64,000 nucleotides of DNA from Kalmusia sp. IMI 367209. Its lineage: Eukaryota > Ascomycota > Dothideomycetes > Pleosporales > Didymosphaeriaceae. Below the pieces are notes generated by a model, which saw only the letters and a program-made list of their open reading frames with translations, had not been told where the DNA came from and ran no database searches. Of the stretch, positions 33,810 through 46,623 are shown in pieces. A program made the translations under genes and the position numbers. How positions within the stretch are numbered: the first letter of the stretch is position 1; each line of letters begins with the position of its first letter. The stretch is from contig JAPEUQ010000003.1 in the NCBI GenBank assembly GCA_027946365.1, positions 1,364,001 to 1,428,000 on the forward strand. The letters are read 5' to 3'.

Positions 33810-36800
33810 ATGGCTTCAGTGAGCGGTGTCAAACCCGCCAAGATTCCCGATTGGAACAACAATAAGATCTTGCACAGGAACACGCTGCCCGTGCGAGCCT
33901 ACTTTCACAACTACACCTCCGAGGCCGATGCGCTTTCACGAGATGTTAGCAAATCAAAGACTCACAGTCTGTCTGGGACGTGGAAGTTCAAGCTAGCCAA
34001 TTCGCCGTTTGAAGCTCCGGAGGGCTTCGAAGCGTCTTCATTTGACACTTCGTCATGGAGCGACATCGCTGTGCCTGGCATGTGGCAACTGCAAGGATTC
34101 GGCCGGGGGCCTCAATACACCAATGTTAAATATCCAATTCATGTCGATCCCCCTAATGTACCATTCTTCGACAACGAGACTGGTTCTTACTCGAGGAAGT
34201 TCACGGTGCCAAAGGAATTCAAGGAAGACCAGATTCGACTTAGATTCGAGGGCGTCGATTCCTCATACCATGTTTGGATAAATGGTAAAGAGGTTGGGTA
34301 CTCACAAGGTAGCCGAAATCCGGACGAATTTGATGTTACGGATTTCGTCGACCTAGAAAGAGAGAATACGATCGCAGTCCAAGTCTACCAGTGGTGTGAT
34401 GGGACTTATATCGAGGACCAGGATCAATGGTGGCTTAGTGGCATGTAAGACTGTACAAGCTTCTGAGGTAGCTGACTTTGTTGACATGAACAGCTTCCGA
34501 GATGTGTTCCTCGTTGCATTTCCCAAGGCGTCCCGGATTGAGAACTTGCATATTCAGACTCTGTTAGACTCTTCTTACAAAGATGCGGAGCTCAAAGTAA
34601 GCCTTGAAACTAAAGGTACCGGCGGCATCAACCTCAAGCTTTTCGATGCCGACAAGAGCCCCGTGACCAGTGCGGCAACGACATTGAATAGCGAAAGCGA
34701 TAGAAAGTGGACTATCTCACTACGCGGTCAGAATCCCCATAAATGGACTGCGGAGTCACCTTACCTCTATCATTTGATCATCTCACTGGACTCGACCCAA
34801 TATATCTCCGTTCGTGTGGGGTTCCGTCAGGTCGAGATCAAAGATGGCCTGCTGAAGGTTAACGGCAAGAGGGTCGTCTTCCGCGGGACTAATCGTCATG
34901 AACACCACCCTAAATTTGGCCGAGCTGTACCTCTAGAGTTTCTCAAACATGATTTGCTGACCATGAAGCGCCACAACATCAATGCCATCAGGACATCTCA
35001 TCAACTGAATGATCCACGATTGCTACACCTCGCTGATGAAATGGGTTTCTGGATGATCGATGAAGCGGATCTGGAATGTCACGGCTTCGAGATGGTCGCC
35101 GATGCCATGCTCTCAAAGCAGGATCGCGAACTACCATTTGACCAGCGCCAGCTCCTTACACGTAGCGGAGCCGCTAAATGGACAACCGACAACCCGGAGT
35201 GGAAAGATGCTTACATCGATCGTGCCGAGCATCTCGTCAAGCGCGACCAGCTCCATCCGTCAGTCATCATCTGGAGTCTAGGAAACGAGGCTTTCTTCGG
35301 ACAGAACTTCAAGGAGATGTACAAGCATATCAAAGAATACGATGATAGCCGACCAATACATTATGAACCGGATTATGATGCAGAAACCATGGATTTATAC
35401 TCCAGAATGTATGCAGGTATCGACTGGATCAGTTGGTTTGGAAGAGAAGGCAGCAAGAAGAAGCCTCTGATTCTTTGCGAGTTTGTAAGTGATAAGCAGA
35501 CTTTGCAAGCTCGTACACTCATTACTTGACAGATACACGCTATGGGCAACGGGCCAGGCAACATCAAAGAATACATCGATGTGTTCTATAAGTACCCCTC
35601 GGTCCAGGGCGGCTTCGCATGGGAATGGGCCAACCATGGTCTATCAACCAAGGATAAGGTGACCGGTGATGAGTACTACGCCTATGGCGGTGATTTCGGA
35701 GAGAAAGTTCATGACTCTACATTCGTCATGGACGGCCTACTATTCTCGAATCACGAACCTAACCCTGGTCTAACCGAGTACGCGAAAGCCATTGAACCCG
35801 TGCAGCTATTACACAGTGACGGAACAACAGCCACTTTCATCAACAGGTATGACTTCATCACCCTAGATCATCTTCATCTCAGCTGGCACGCCGTCAATGA
35901 AAGCGGAGATGAGAGCGCCAAGGGCGAGCTCGACATCCCGTCCGCAGTTAGTCCTGGGGAGGAGTTCAAGGTCGATCTTCCCAAATTCAAATCTGCTAAG
36001 AGCGAAACAATCCTGCATTTGGCTTTCCGGCTCAAAGAGAGCACGATATCGCTTTCAAAAGGCTGGACCGTTGCAACAGCTGAAGTCATTATCAAATCTT
36101 CTTTCACGGTCCAGACCCCTTCATCGTCCGACAAGCCTCTTAAGGTCGACACACCCGAGCACCACGTCCTCAAGGTGACCAGCGAGACATCGACCTGGAC
36201 ATTCAATACGCTACACGGACAACTCACCTCCTGGAAGAAGTCGGGCACAGAACTAATTTCCAAACCCCCAGAGCTGTCGATCAACCGCGCCCAAACCGAC
36301 AACGATAAGCCCCAAGATGGCTGGAACTGGCATGACCGCCTCGTTCACCTGGCTCAACCTTCGACTCGCAAGGTCGAATACACACAACCTTCCAAGCACA
36401 GCCTTGAGGTAAAAGTGCACCAGCAGATCGTCCCACCTGTGCTATCCTGGTCCATCGAAGTCGTCATCACATACACGTTCTCCAGCGATGGGACTGTGCG
36501 CGCACATGTGCAGGGTAAACCTGAGGGGCTGAATCTCCCACATACGCTGCCGCGCATAGGCTTCATCCTCGAGATGCCGCATGAGTTCCAAAGCGTGCAA
36601 TGGTGGGGCCGTGGACCGGGGGAATCGTACCGCGATTCCAAGCATAGCCAGCTCGTTTCCCTCCACTCGGCCAAATCCATCGATGCGCTGTGGACGGACT
36701 ACGAGGTTCCGCAGGAGTCGTCGAACCGGACGGATACGCGGTGGGTCAAACTCTCCAACTCGTCCACTTCGCTGCTTGCCCAGTTCGTGGACGGTGATGA

Positions 36801-37017
36801 AAGGAAGCTCTTCGACTTCCAGGCCACGCACTACAGGATCGACGATGTGGCGGATTCGGATCATCCGTACAAGCTGCACAAGAAGAAGAGAGAGGAAGTC
36901 GTGCTTCGGCTGGATGCGGTACACCATGGGCTGGGGACGGGTAGTTGTGGGCCGAAGACTTTGGATCAGTATGCGCTGCACACTGAGGATTTCGAGTTCG
37001 AGGTGTTGTTGCATTAG
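33810..37017 (+). CDS. Intracellular GH2 beta-galactosidase
   Basis: Exons 33810-34444, 34494-35484, 35533-37017 (introns 49 and 48 bases), 1036 residues, close to LacZ length. In order: N-terminal sugar-binding jelly roll (LSGTWKFKLA..., GMWQLQGFG), immunoglobulin-like domain, the TIM barrel with GTNRHEHHPKFG at about 343-354, acid/base Glu477 in WSLGNEAFF and nucleophile Glu541 in ILCEF-IHAMGNGPG, then the C-terminal beta-galactosidase small-chain region (WWGRGPGESYRDSK). The second intron splits directly after the nucleophile segment. All catalytic residues are present. There is no signal peptide, so it should act on imported galactosides in the cytosol, which fits the divergent permease. 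Confidence 0.95.
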
Positions 37018-38550
37018 AACGGAATTAGCTAATGTAGGGCTAGATTATGGAAATTGTGTTTGAGGGCTTTAGTGGAAAGGTAGCATATAGTAGGAATGAA
37101 TGTGGAGTTGATTGATTGGTAGGAGCCATTTAGATACACAAACACAATCCTTCGTGATTTGCCAGAAAATAACACCGGCCAGATCGAAGCTTGATTGTGC
37201 TTGATACCTCTTATATGATACGAAACTGTCGAAAACTCGTCTTTTGAGGGTAAGCCCAAGTAATTTGATCATAGTGAGCGTTATTGGCAACGACAAAAGC
37301 TTACAAGTGGAGTGACGTGGGCGCCTAGTAACATGTATGTTTATGCGGTTATTCAACGATTATGCGAATGTCAGTGAATGGGGGTTGTAGCCGTGTTGCA
37401 CTTCTTACAGTTAAGTAGGGGCGTTTGTATTCCATGTCAGATTACCATCTGGGAAAGAGGAGGTCAGGCTCTATATTGTCTGGCTAGACAAGTTTAGTAG
37501 TCCATCTCACACGCGTCGTATACCGTTTTCCTCAGGTGTTCCAGCCCCTGTGGACGAATGTCTTGGTATCGTTTTCGTAGGACCTTTTTATGCCAGTCAG
37601 GAGGGTGGTTTAATTTATCTACTTTTTGTACCCTATTGCTCAGACATCTTTTTGCGTCCAAAACCCTAGCATGATTATTTGTTTGGGTAGAAGATGATGG
37701 TAATGTTAATTTAAGTTAAGTTCGTACACAAGTGAGGTAGACAGCTTGACCCGAGCTACTATTTCCGACGAAGATGCGTGGTCGCTGACAACATTGCACA
37801 CTCTAAATTTTTCGATTATGGTGATCGCGGACAAGGAAAAAGGTATCTTGGGCGACTTTGGCCGAGATAGTTTGAATCTTCCAGAAGGAGCAATAAGGTT
37901 GGTAGGTCGCTGATATTACCTTTTTGGTCGTGCTCATCTTGATTCGAAAAGTAGCTGTGCTTCAAACAGGTGCGCCCCTGGCCGGAATGTCAGAGAAGTG
38001 CTTCATATACATGTGGTGTGCTCTTGCGCCGATCTCCGGAAGTCTCCGATGTTGGAGCCAGGTCGCTGGAGCAGTGTTGAGGCACAGACCTGGTGTTGGC
38101 GCTCGGCAGTGACAGACAGGTGGGAGCGACAGGGGAAGACGGATGCTCAGGGTAACCCCAGGGTCTGCTGTTGTGACAGAAACCATGGGGCGCCACATAC
38201 ATTACATAGATACGAATATGAACATTATAGGACGACCAGCTGAGTAGAGCATCGGATATACAGAACGATCTCTGTAGGAGAGCAAAGTATGGAGAGCAAA
38301 AGCCGGGGTGGACCGGTTCCTTTCCGCGCCGGGACCGGTCGCCAACCCCACCGTGTTTGCGCTCGACCTCAGACTCATGGCGCTAGCTTGCGCCGTTGAC
38401 TTGTGGGTGCTTCGAGATCCGCTGGTGTCTTCGCGCCTTGCGTACTCTTTCTTTTGTCCCAGATGCCCTCGCGCGCCGCCCGACATGGCTCTCACATGAT
38501 GCGCCCGCACCGTCGCATCGTCACCGCCGAAGACGCACCACGCCCTCCGC
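37018..38550. other. Intergenic, upstream of the regulator
   Basis: 1.5 kb without supported genes; T-rich in the first half, GC-rich near the regulator start. Minus-strand ORF 38202-38732 overlaps the regulator start and has no domain. Confidence 0.5.
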
Positions 38551-40795
38551 ATGCTCATGACGCCCCCGACGGCTTCAACGTCCGTGGCCGCGTCCCCAGC
38601 CAACTCCCGACGGGTCCCTCTTGACAAGAGGAAACGCACAGAGACCAGCTGCGACAAGTGCAAGTCGCGGAAGCAGAAATGCAAGAAGGACGCTGGCCAG
38701 GACGCGTGCCAGTACTGCACCGCGCACAACATCGAATGTCAGACGACACAGCCGCGCAAGAAGAGGCTCTACGGCAGCGTCGAGAGCCTGGGCAACCGAT
38801 TGGCCCTTCTGGAGTCGCTGGTGAAGGGGCTGCTTCCGGAAGCCGACGTATCCAACCTGGAGGAGATGCGCCAGCTCGGCCTCTCGCTCGGCATCGTCCT
38901 CCCTGAGTCTGCAAGCGGCGATGTCTCAGGCGAGCAAGTCAGCGTCTCGGGAGGTGAGGGGAGAAGAGCCGCTGTCTCTGCTTCCCGACCAGCAGGGCCA
39001 GGTCCAATACATCGGGCCGTCGAGCTCCTTTTCCTTCCACCTGAAGCTGCGTGCGCTGTGCGGCCAGGGCACCTTCCGCGAATTCGTGCTGTTTGGAAAG
39101 AACGCTGCAGAGCAGGCACACTCCGAAGCCAACGGCGATGCGCACCCGCTGCTGACCCCCAGCGCATCCTCTGTCTTCGATCATAATTCACCCGCCGACG
39201 TCCGGCGCACGCCCGCCGATGAGGCCGCCACCCTCGAGCTGCTGATCCGAGCGTACTTCGAACACATCAACCCTGACTTCCCCGTTCTCTACGAGGCTTC
39301 GTTCCGGGAAGCATACGAAGGATGGCTGGTCGAGCCCGCAAAGGCGGACCTTGCCTGGCAATGCAGCTTCCTGTGCGTGCTACTTCTTGCTCGTCGCGTC
39401 GCCCGCGCCCATCTACCAGAGGAGCAAGAAAGGCTGTGGTGGAAGCGAGTGCAGACCCTGCTGCCGGTCGTGATATTCACTTCTAGCGTCACCGCCGTCC
39501 AGGCGCTCATGCTGGCCGCTATCCACCTGCACAACACAAACCACCGGGATGCGTGCTGGAACCTTACAGGCACGGCGATCCGCATAGCCTTTGCCATCGG
39601 ACTCCACCAGGACAAGGCCAGCACGTCCCAAGCGCCTCTTGCAAGGGAGCTACGAAAACGCCTGTGGTGGACGCTGTATGCCTTCGAGCAGATGCAAGTC
39701 TCGTCTTACGACCGCCCGAGCGCTATTGAGCATCATGTCTCAAAGAATAGCTGTGCAAATGAGCGCATCCTCGGATCGGCCGCATACTGTCCACTCGACT
39801 ATTCCCGCTGGTTCAATCGCATGGTTGTGTACCTGAGCTCTGCCTGTCGAGCACCGAAACACGTAAAGCTCAATTCCAGCGACGAATCCTACGCAGGACC
39901 GCTTTCCCCTGCAGCAGGGGTGCTCAGGGATCTTGAACGGTGGAAGGTCGACCTCCCGCTCCATCTGCGTATCGAAGCCGTGGATACTTCGGCCCCTGCG
40001 TTTCAACGACCGATCCTACTTCTGCATGCACTCCATCACTACACCGTCACGGTCTTGTGCAGAGCTGCATTGCTCGCGCGAGCCACAACTCTCTCAAAAG
40101 AGGACAGAGACTCTTCCAATATCGCACTCACCAGCATGGCAGATTCCTGTACCGAATCCGGGCGTGCTCTGACCACCATCCTGCTGAAGCTTGAAGCTAT
40201 TGGTAAGCTAGACGCTATCATCTGGTGGGATATCTGGTACGCTCTAGCATCCGGCTCTGTCCTTGTTTTGGATATAGTTTGTCACAAGAAGACCGGAGGA
40301 ACGGACGCCTCAGAGTCTCGCATCTTGTTGTCACAGCTTGCCGACCTAGTCCGGAGACACCTAAGGAATTCTCACATGCCTGGCACGATCGCAAAATTTG
40401 CTTCGCTCGTTCCCGAGCTACAGTCGATGGCTGAGTCTATGGTCGAGGCGCCAGTTTCGCAATCCGAAGTACGATCTGAGCCTGTTCCGGTCAGTCAAAC
40501 ACTTCCGCCTCAGCAGGATGTGACACCTTTTGCATATTCTCATTCAAGTACAAACAATGGCGCATACGTTTTCGCAGAAAACGTTTCAGGGCAATATTAC
40601 CCACAAACTGCTTTCTCGCCTAGTGCACCCTATTCCAATACTCGATATGATCGAAGTACACAGATGCAATTCATGGATTTCACCATCAACGGCATTCATG
40701 AGTGGAACTGGGGAGACATGGGAAATCTACTGGGACATGAGGGCGCACATGGTCAACAAGTGCCGCCGAGTCTACCTCCAGGGTCGCATAGGTGA
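38551..40795 (+). CDS. Zn2Cys6 transcription factor with a frame change
   Basis: The N-terminal frame (from 38551) encodes a Zn2Cys6 binuclear cluster at C34, C37, C44, C53, C56 and C63, flanked by basic residues, then a linker and a short coil (LGNRLALLESLVKG). The rest lies in the next frame from about 38930 to 40795 and carries the fungal transcription-factor middle-homology region (AYFEHINPDFPVLYEASF, WNLTGTAIRIAFAIGLH, RKRLWWTLYAFEQ). Either an 82-base intron 38848-38929 (GTATCC...CTCAG) joins them, or an extra G in the run 38958-38961 breaks the gene. The intron would delete a LGLSLGI segment that looks coding, so I favour an indel. About 735-750 residues in all. Its place between two beta-galactosidase genes suggests local control. 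Confidence 0.82.
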
Positions 40796-41315
40796 GCGCA
40801 GGGCAAACCTATGAGCTCTTATAACGTTTTGATGAAACCGTCACTAGTTAATACTGCAAGCTTGTTGGCTGATGCTTTTCTGGCATAGTCGTTGATACCC
40901 CACCATAGCGTCGCTTTGGTAGACTAATATAATGAATCCACTACATCGTTTCTTTTCAACATGGCTTTCTCAATTACAAGTGCGGTGGCATCTAAAAATT
41001 TGGACGTTGAACAGACATTACGCCACGAAGCCGCGAATCCTGGCTGCGTCGGACGATTGGCAGCCGAGGGGTAAATCTGGTTTCCCCGCCTTGACGTCGC
41101 GCTCTTCAACGCGCTATCTTTGTACCTTCTACACTGGATGTAACTTCATATCGTAGCCGAGACGATTATTGCACAATACAGCATAGTGTTCCTCGACCGG
41201 CGATACTCTCTCAGGAATATCTCCACCGCTATACTTTCACGTTCATATTAATTAAAATGCGACAGTTACCTCTTTTCCAAGCCTCCACCCCAACGCGCGC
41301 ATACTCAACCCTAAC
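40796..41315. other. Intergenic, promoter of GH35 gene
   Basis: No coding signal; nothing recognised. Confidence 0.5.
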
Positions 41316-43347
41316 ATGGAACTCTTCGCCTTGAGTTGTCTTGGACTCTTCCTCGCCTCAACGTTAGCAGCCCAATCTCCCACAACGACCATCTCCGCCC
41401 CAGCTCCAGCCTTCACTTATAATGCCACACATTTCCTCCTCAATGGCGTTCCTTACCAAATCATCGGCGGACAAATGGACCCCCAGCGCATTCCGCCTCC
41501 GTATTGGCGCTCCCGCCTTCGCCTCGCGCGCGCAATGGGCCTGAACACCATTTTTTCCTACGTCTTTTGGAACCTTCTGGAACCCGTGCCGGGGACGTGG
41601 AATAATACGCTTGAGAATGATATCGCGTCTTTCTTCCAGGTTGCGCAGGAGGAGGGCCTGCACGTGGTCCTGAGGCCCGGGCCGTATATCTGCGGCGAAA
41701 GGGAGTGGGGTGGGTTTCCGGCTTGGTTAGCGGAAGTAGAGGGTTTGACTGTGAGGGCAAATAATGGGCCGTTCCTGGAGGCATCGACTAGATATCTGAA
41801 GCACTTGGCGGAGGATCTGAGGAAGAGCCATGTTGGGGTTGGTGGAAACGTGTTGATGGTCCAGGTGGAAAATGAATACGGCTCGTATGGGGAGGATCAC
41901 GCATATACGGCTGCTGTCAAAGGGATCCTGGAGGAAACATTTGGCGATGTGGTACTGTATACGAACGATGGGACGGAGCAGTGGACGCTTGAGGGTGGGA
42001 GCGTGCCTGGGTAAGTGCTCGTGTCTACAATTTATCATCATGCTCTATTCTGACTTCCAACAGCGTGCTCGCTGAAGTCGACGGTGACCCCCATGCCGGG
42101 TTCGCGGCGCTGAGGAAGTATATTACTGATCCGAGCATGAAGGGTCCGTTGTTGGATGGCGAGTATTACACGTGGACGTTTGACAGCTGGGGGTATGAGC
42201 ATAGCACGCCGAATCTGCAAGGGTTTGTAAATGATGTGGAGTATGTACTTGGGAATGAGAGCGCGAGTATAAGTCTGTACATGGTGCACGGGGGCACGAA
42301 CTTTGGATTCGGTAACGGAGCACTGTGGCAGGATAAAACGAGAGCTTTCACGAGCAGTTATGATTATGGGGCGCCGATTGATGAGGCAGGACGGACTACG
42401 GACTTGTTTTGGAGGTTAAGGGAGACGATACAGAAGTATGTGCCCGAGGGAAGTATTCCGGAGGCAAGTCATCCCCCAAGTCCTAATGTCTATGAAACAC
42501 TACTTATCGTGCAAAGGTACCCAAGGACATTCCCTTGCAAGAACTTCCAGCATTTGATCTCACGCCGACCACGAAATTATTCGACACCCTAGGACCCAAG
42601 ATAAGCAGCCAAGCCCCTCTCACGATGGAATCATTGAACCAATCCTACGGCTTCACGCTCTATTCCCACACCTCGACCACTACTGTACGCGGAATCCTCC
42701 ATCCAGGTGATCGCGCCCGGGACCGTGTCATCGTCTATATCAACGACACATTCCACGGCGTGATAGACAGCCAATACGTATACCCGCAGAACATCAGCGT
42801 CACGCTCACGCCAGGCACCAAGCTTCAACTCTTGGTTGAAAACCTCGGACGCGTAGACTATTACTCCCGCGGCACTCCGCTCGCGAACCACATCCTCGAC
42901 CCCAATAAAGGTATTGTGGGCGATGTCAAAGTGAACGAGACTGTGTTGCAAGGCTGGGACATGACTCCTATTTCTCTCGACGGATTACCTAACTTCGACT
43001 CTCCCTATCACACTGCGGTAAACACCACTCAGCCGGTCTTCTACGCGGGTACTTTCCAAATCAACAAATCTGCCGACACTGATGCAGCGGTGCTGGACAC
43101 GTATTTAAGTATCGAGGGGGGCGTGAAGGGTAATGTTTGGGTTAACGGGTTTCATCTTGGGAGGTATTGGACGGTGGGGCCGCAGAAGAGTTTGTATTTG
43201 CCGGGGACGGTGGTGAGGGATGGGAAAAACGAGGTGGTGGTGCTAGAGCTGGAGCCTGGAAGGGTAGAAGGAGCCTTGAGCGGTGTAGGGGTCAGTGAGA
43301 GGGTCTGGGGACTTGAAGTGGACGCGGACTGTGTGGGGTGCGTTTAG
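41316..43347 (+). CDS. Secreted GH35 beta-galactosidase, short type
   Basis: Exons 41316-42010, 42064-42463, 42517-43347, 641 residues. The first intron is ordinary (GTAAGT, 53 bases). The second starts with GC (GAG|GCAAGT...CAAAG|GTACCC, 53 bases). A signal peptide covers residues 1-19 (LASTLAA end). The TIM barrel opens with FLLNGVPYQIIGGQMDPQRI and FWNLLEPVPG, with acid/base Glu187 in VENEYGSYG and nucleophile Glu265 in GEYYTWTFDSWG, followed by HGGTNFGFGNG and C-terminal beta-domains with NGFHLGRYWTVGPQKSLYLP. Its length matches the animal/bacterial-type GH35 rather than the roughly 1000-residue secreted enzymes common in Aspergillus. It probably trims terminal beta-galactose from extracellular glycans. 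Confidence 0.93.
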
Positions 43348-44217
43348 GGGGGTGCGGCGAATACGCGTGTATCTAGGGAACGAATAATTGAGTGTAATAT
43401 AGCCCTCTAAGCTTGGACAATTATACGCTCACGAGGAATCGCCTTCCCAGAAAAGCATTTTCGGTTTCCTTGGCCGGAAGAAAGGCTAAACAAGTCAATA
43501 CCAATCTCCAGTGAGTTTCCACCATGAGTTTCCACCGGGAGGGACGCTGGATTATAAGAGCTTTTAGATCTCTCAAAGTGCTTAAGAGATGAGCTGCTTC
43601 GCATAGTCCTCAGTAGCTCTTCCAAGATACCCGGAGAGACCGAGATTGAGTCTGCATTTATCGGTATGCCTTCCGGTACGAATATGTATAAGACATGGCG
43701 AAGCCCTCCGCAGTTTTCCTTCGGAAATGCCCTAACTCAAGAATTCTCCGAGCCACCACCGTCTCGGCGCCTCTAGGAACCCGCTCTATCGCACGATCGA
43801 TTCGCTATCAGCCACTATCAGCCAGTAGCATATTTCTGGAAGCAGCCATGTCAACCGGTTTCCTACGGCCCAATTGCGTCGAGAGTGCGGCTCCGATGGA
43901 TGACTTCACCCAAAGGGGAAAATAGCTCCCCCGCGTCGTTGCAGTCGCGCTACGGGAACTGTTCCGATTCCCCTCCGACGCTCACACTCCACCCGCGCCC
44001 TATGTACAATTCCATCGCACTTTTCCAGCAGAAGGCATAGCGACCCCGCAGACCACGCGATGCAACTATTATCGCGTGGTACATGGCCGACGGGAGCCGC
44101 ACTGCGGGTGCGCCTACCTTTATAAGACGAATGCGCACGGAAGCCCTACTTCATAAACCACCCACCTCTCGCGCGACCCCGCCCAATTGAACCTGTCCAG
44201 CCCCATTGTACAGCACA
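43348..44217. other. Intergenic, promoter of the flavin oxidase
   Basis: Contains a TATA-like element at 44119. Short ORFs only; nothing else recognised. Confidence 0.5.
44119..44126 (+). promoter_or_regulatory. TATA-like element
   Basis: TTTATAAG about 95 bases upstream of the ATG at 44218, in otherwise GC-rich promoter sequence. Pattern only. Confidence 0.4.
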
Positions 44218-45624
44218 ATGGCATCGCCGTCCTACCTCATCGTCGGTGCCGGCGTCTTCGGCGTCTCGACCGCCTACCACCTCATCAAAAAGTACCCCAA
44301 CGCCTCGATAACCATTGTTGACAGAGACGCATACGACGCCTCCAGCCGCGTGGCAGCATCATGGGACTGGAACAAAGTCATTCGTGCCGATTACGACGAC
44401 ATCATATACTGCAAGCTCGCTCTCGAGGCGCAGGACATCTTCAAAGAGGATCCGCTGTATCAACCGTTCTTCCACGAGACGGGCATCTACTGGATGTGCC
44501 GGTCCGACTACGCGACCCAAGTCATCGATAATTACAAGAAGCTAGGGCGCAAGGCGGATTTGCAGGCTGTTCCTGTGGCCGAAGCGAGGAAGCTGTATGG
44601 GGGGTTGTTTGAGGATGCGGACTACACAGATGTCAGGGAGGTGTTAGTTAATAAGACGAGTGGATGGGCAAACGCAGGGGAGGCGCTGCAGGCAGTGACG
44701 AAGAAGTCGATCGAATTGGGTGTCAAGTACGTGGTCGCGGAGACTGAGTCGTTGCAATTCAGTGCTGGACGATGCACAGGTGTCAAGACGAAGAAGGGAG
44801 ATGTGTTGACGGCGTCACATGTTGTGCTCTGCACGGGGGCTTTTACGGCGAAGCTGTTGGAGCAGGCTGCTAAGGCTAGCGGAAACCCCAATATCTCTGC
44901 GGGCGATAGGATAATAGCGGGTGGTATTACGACCGGTATGACCACCCTCGATGAGGAGTCATATAAGAAGTTTGCACAGATGCCCGTGGGTGTCCAGAGC
45001 TACCCTCCGTCAATAGGTATGTTGTCAGGATGGAAGACTATGCAAACACAGCTGATATCTGATCTAGGCCCCTTTATCGGCAGCCTCCCACCCACACGCG
45101 ACCGCGAGCTCAAATGGTGGGGTGAAAAGATCTTCAAAAACACACAAAACATTCTCGGCAAGCGCATCTCCGCCCCGCCTCCAGAGCCCGACTACGCACA
45201 GTGGAAAGTTGCCGGCCCGCTCAAGCAAGACATTGACTACGCGAACAAAGTCTTCTACGGCAAGAATGGTGCAAATTGGAAGATGGAGAAGCACCGCATC
45301 TGCTGGTAAGACTGATTTACCTGCCAACGCTGGTAGCTGTATAACTAATTGCATCATAGGGACGCGTTCACTTCATCTTCTGACTTCATCATATCCCCCC
45401 ATGCGGGTGCACAAGGCCTCTACGTCGCCACATGTGGCTCCTTCCATGGCTACAAGTTCTTCCCTGTGCTAGGAAAGTACGTGATACAGATGCTGGAGGG
45501 CGAGCTAGAACCCGAGCTCAAGGAGAAGTGGGCATGGGACCGCGAGAGGCCCGACGCAGCGCTCAACTCGGAGTTCCCGCGGTGGGAGATGAAGGACTTG
45601 TTGGATGTTCAAGCTAAGTTGTAG
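44218..45624 (+). CDS. FAD-dependent amine oxidase (sarcosine/fructosyl-amine oxidase type)
   Basis: Exons 44218-45016, 45068-45305, 45360-45624, 433 residues. The first intron is 51 bases, in frame and stop-free (GTATGT...TCTAG), so an unspliced reading inserts 17 wrong residues. The N-terminal dinucleotide-binding fold YLIVGAGVFGVSTAYHL with VDRD after it is followed by SSRVAASWDWNKVIRADY, a signature of fungal DAO-family sarcosine and fructosyl-amine oxidases. Near the C-terminus Cys371 in ATCGSFHGYKFFP is placed where this family links FAD covalently. Members oxidise secondary amines such as sarcosine, pipecolate or Amadori products with release of H2O2. The extreme C-terminus does not end in a clear SKL-type peroxisomal signal (it ends QAKL). 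Confidence 0.88.
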
Positions 45625-46623
45625 GAGAATGCATGTGCGTTTGCGGTTCCATCTGTTTCCATCACTTGACACGGTGTGTCGTGATGTAAGAGCCGATCAT
45701 GGTGTTTCGGCGTATATAGAATAATTACGAGGGTATGAATGCGAAAAGTCAAAGACTGTTGTGTGTCTCCTGTCACTGCCTCGTTTATCCTGTCTGCGTA
45801 ACGCAATATGCAAACTTCCTCTTCCGACTCGATCACCTCCTCAACTACCTATCTTTCCAAAGACACATCGAAATCAATGAACTCGTTCGTCATTCTCATT
45901 CCACTTAAGTATATAATCATGCAATCTGCCCTCCGCCGCGAATCCATCCGGTGTCAACACCCCTATGCTACGTCACATCCGAGACGATGCTGGGGATTTG
46001 AAATAACGAGACTTGGTCGTTCTTCAACATTGATCGATATTGTAATAGTAAGTAGTATCCCGTAGAGATGGGCTTGCGTGGCGTTTACACTATCATTTTC
46101 GCTGTTCCGTAATTTCTTCCAAAGCGCTCGGGTGTTGGTCGGAGTATGAAGGTAGGATGTAAAGGATGAGTCGGCGTGTCTGATATGCTCTTTTGGAAAG
46201 GAAGCGTACTAGCGCTTAGGATAATACGATATAAAAGTAAGGAGCTCAGGTTCCTTTGTTCGTCAGGCTCGGCGTCGTATCATTGTGTTTTCTTTTTCTC
46301 ACCAGTGAGTGGAAAACCTAAGGATAATAAATGGAATGTCTCGAAGGACGTAGAGCTATTGTAAAAGTTGAGTAGGAAGGGAATATTGATGTAGTATACA
46401 TAATTGGTTGCCTTGGAGTGTGGGTGTGGTAGGGATCGAGGCTGCACAGCTGTACACAGGAGCTGGCATGATTGCGACTGGAAATGCCATGATATAAGGG
46501 GGTATAAATCTACTAGAAAATATGATACTGAAGCTTCGACACTGAAAGGAGACTGACACTCGCAAAAAGGCAGCAGGAGCATATACAAGGTCAGTGTACC
46601 GCCATCATTTCACTGGAGATCTG
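45625..46623. other. Intergenic, convergent 3' ends
   Basis: Between the flavin oxidase and the convergent glycosyltransferase. Only short ORFs without support. Confidence 0.55.
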
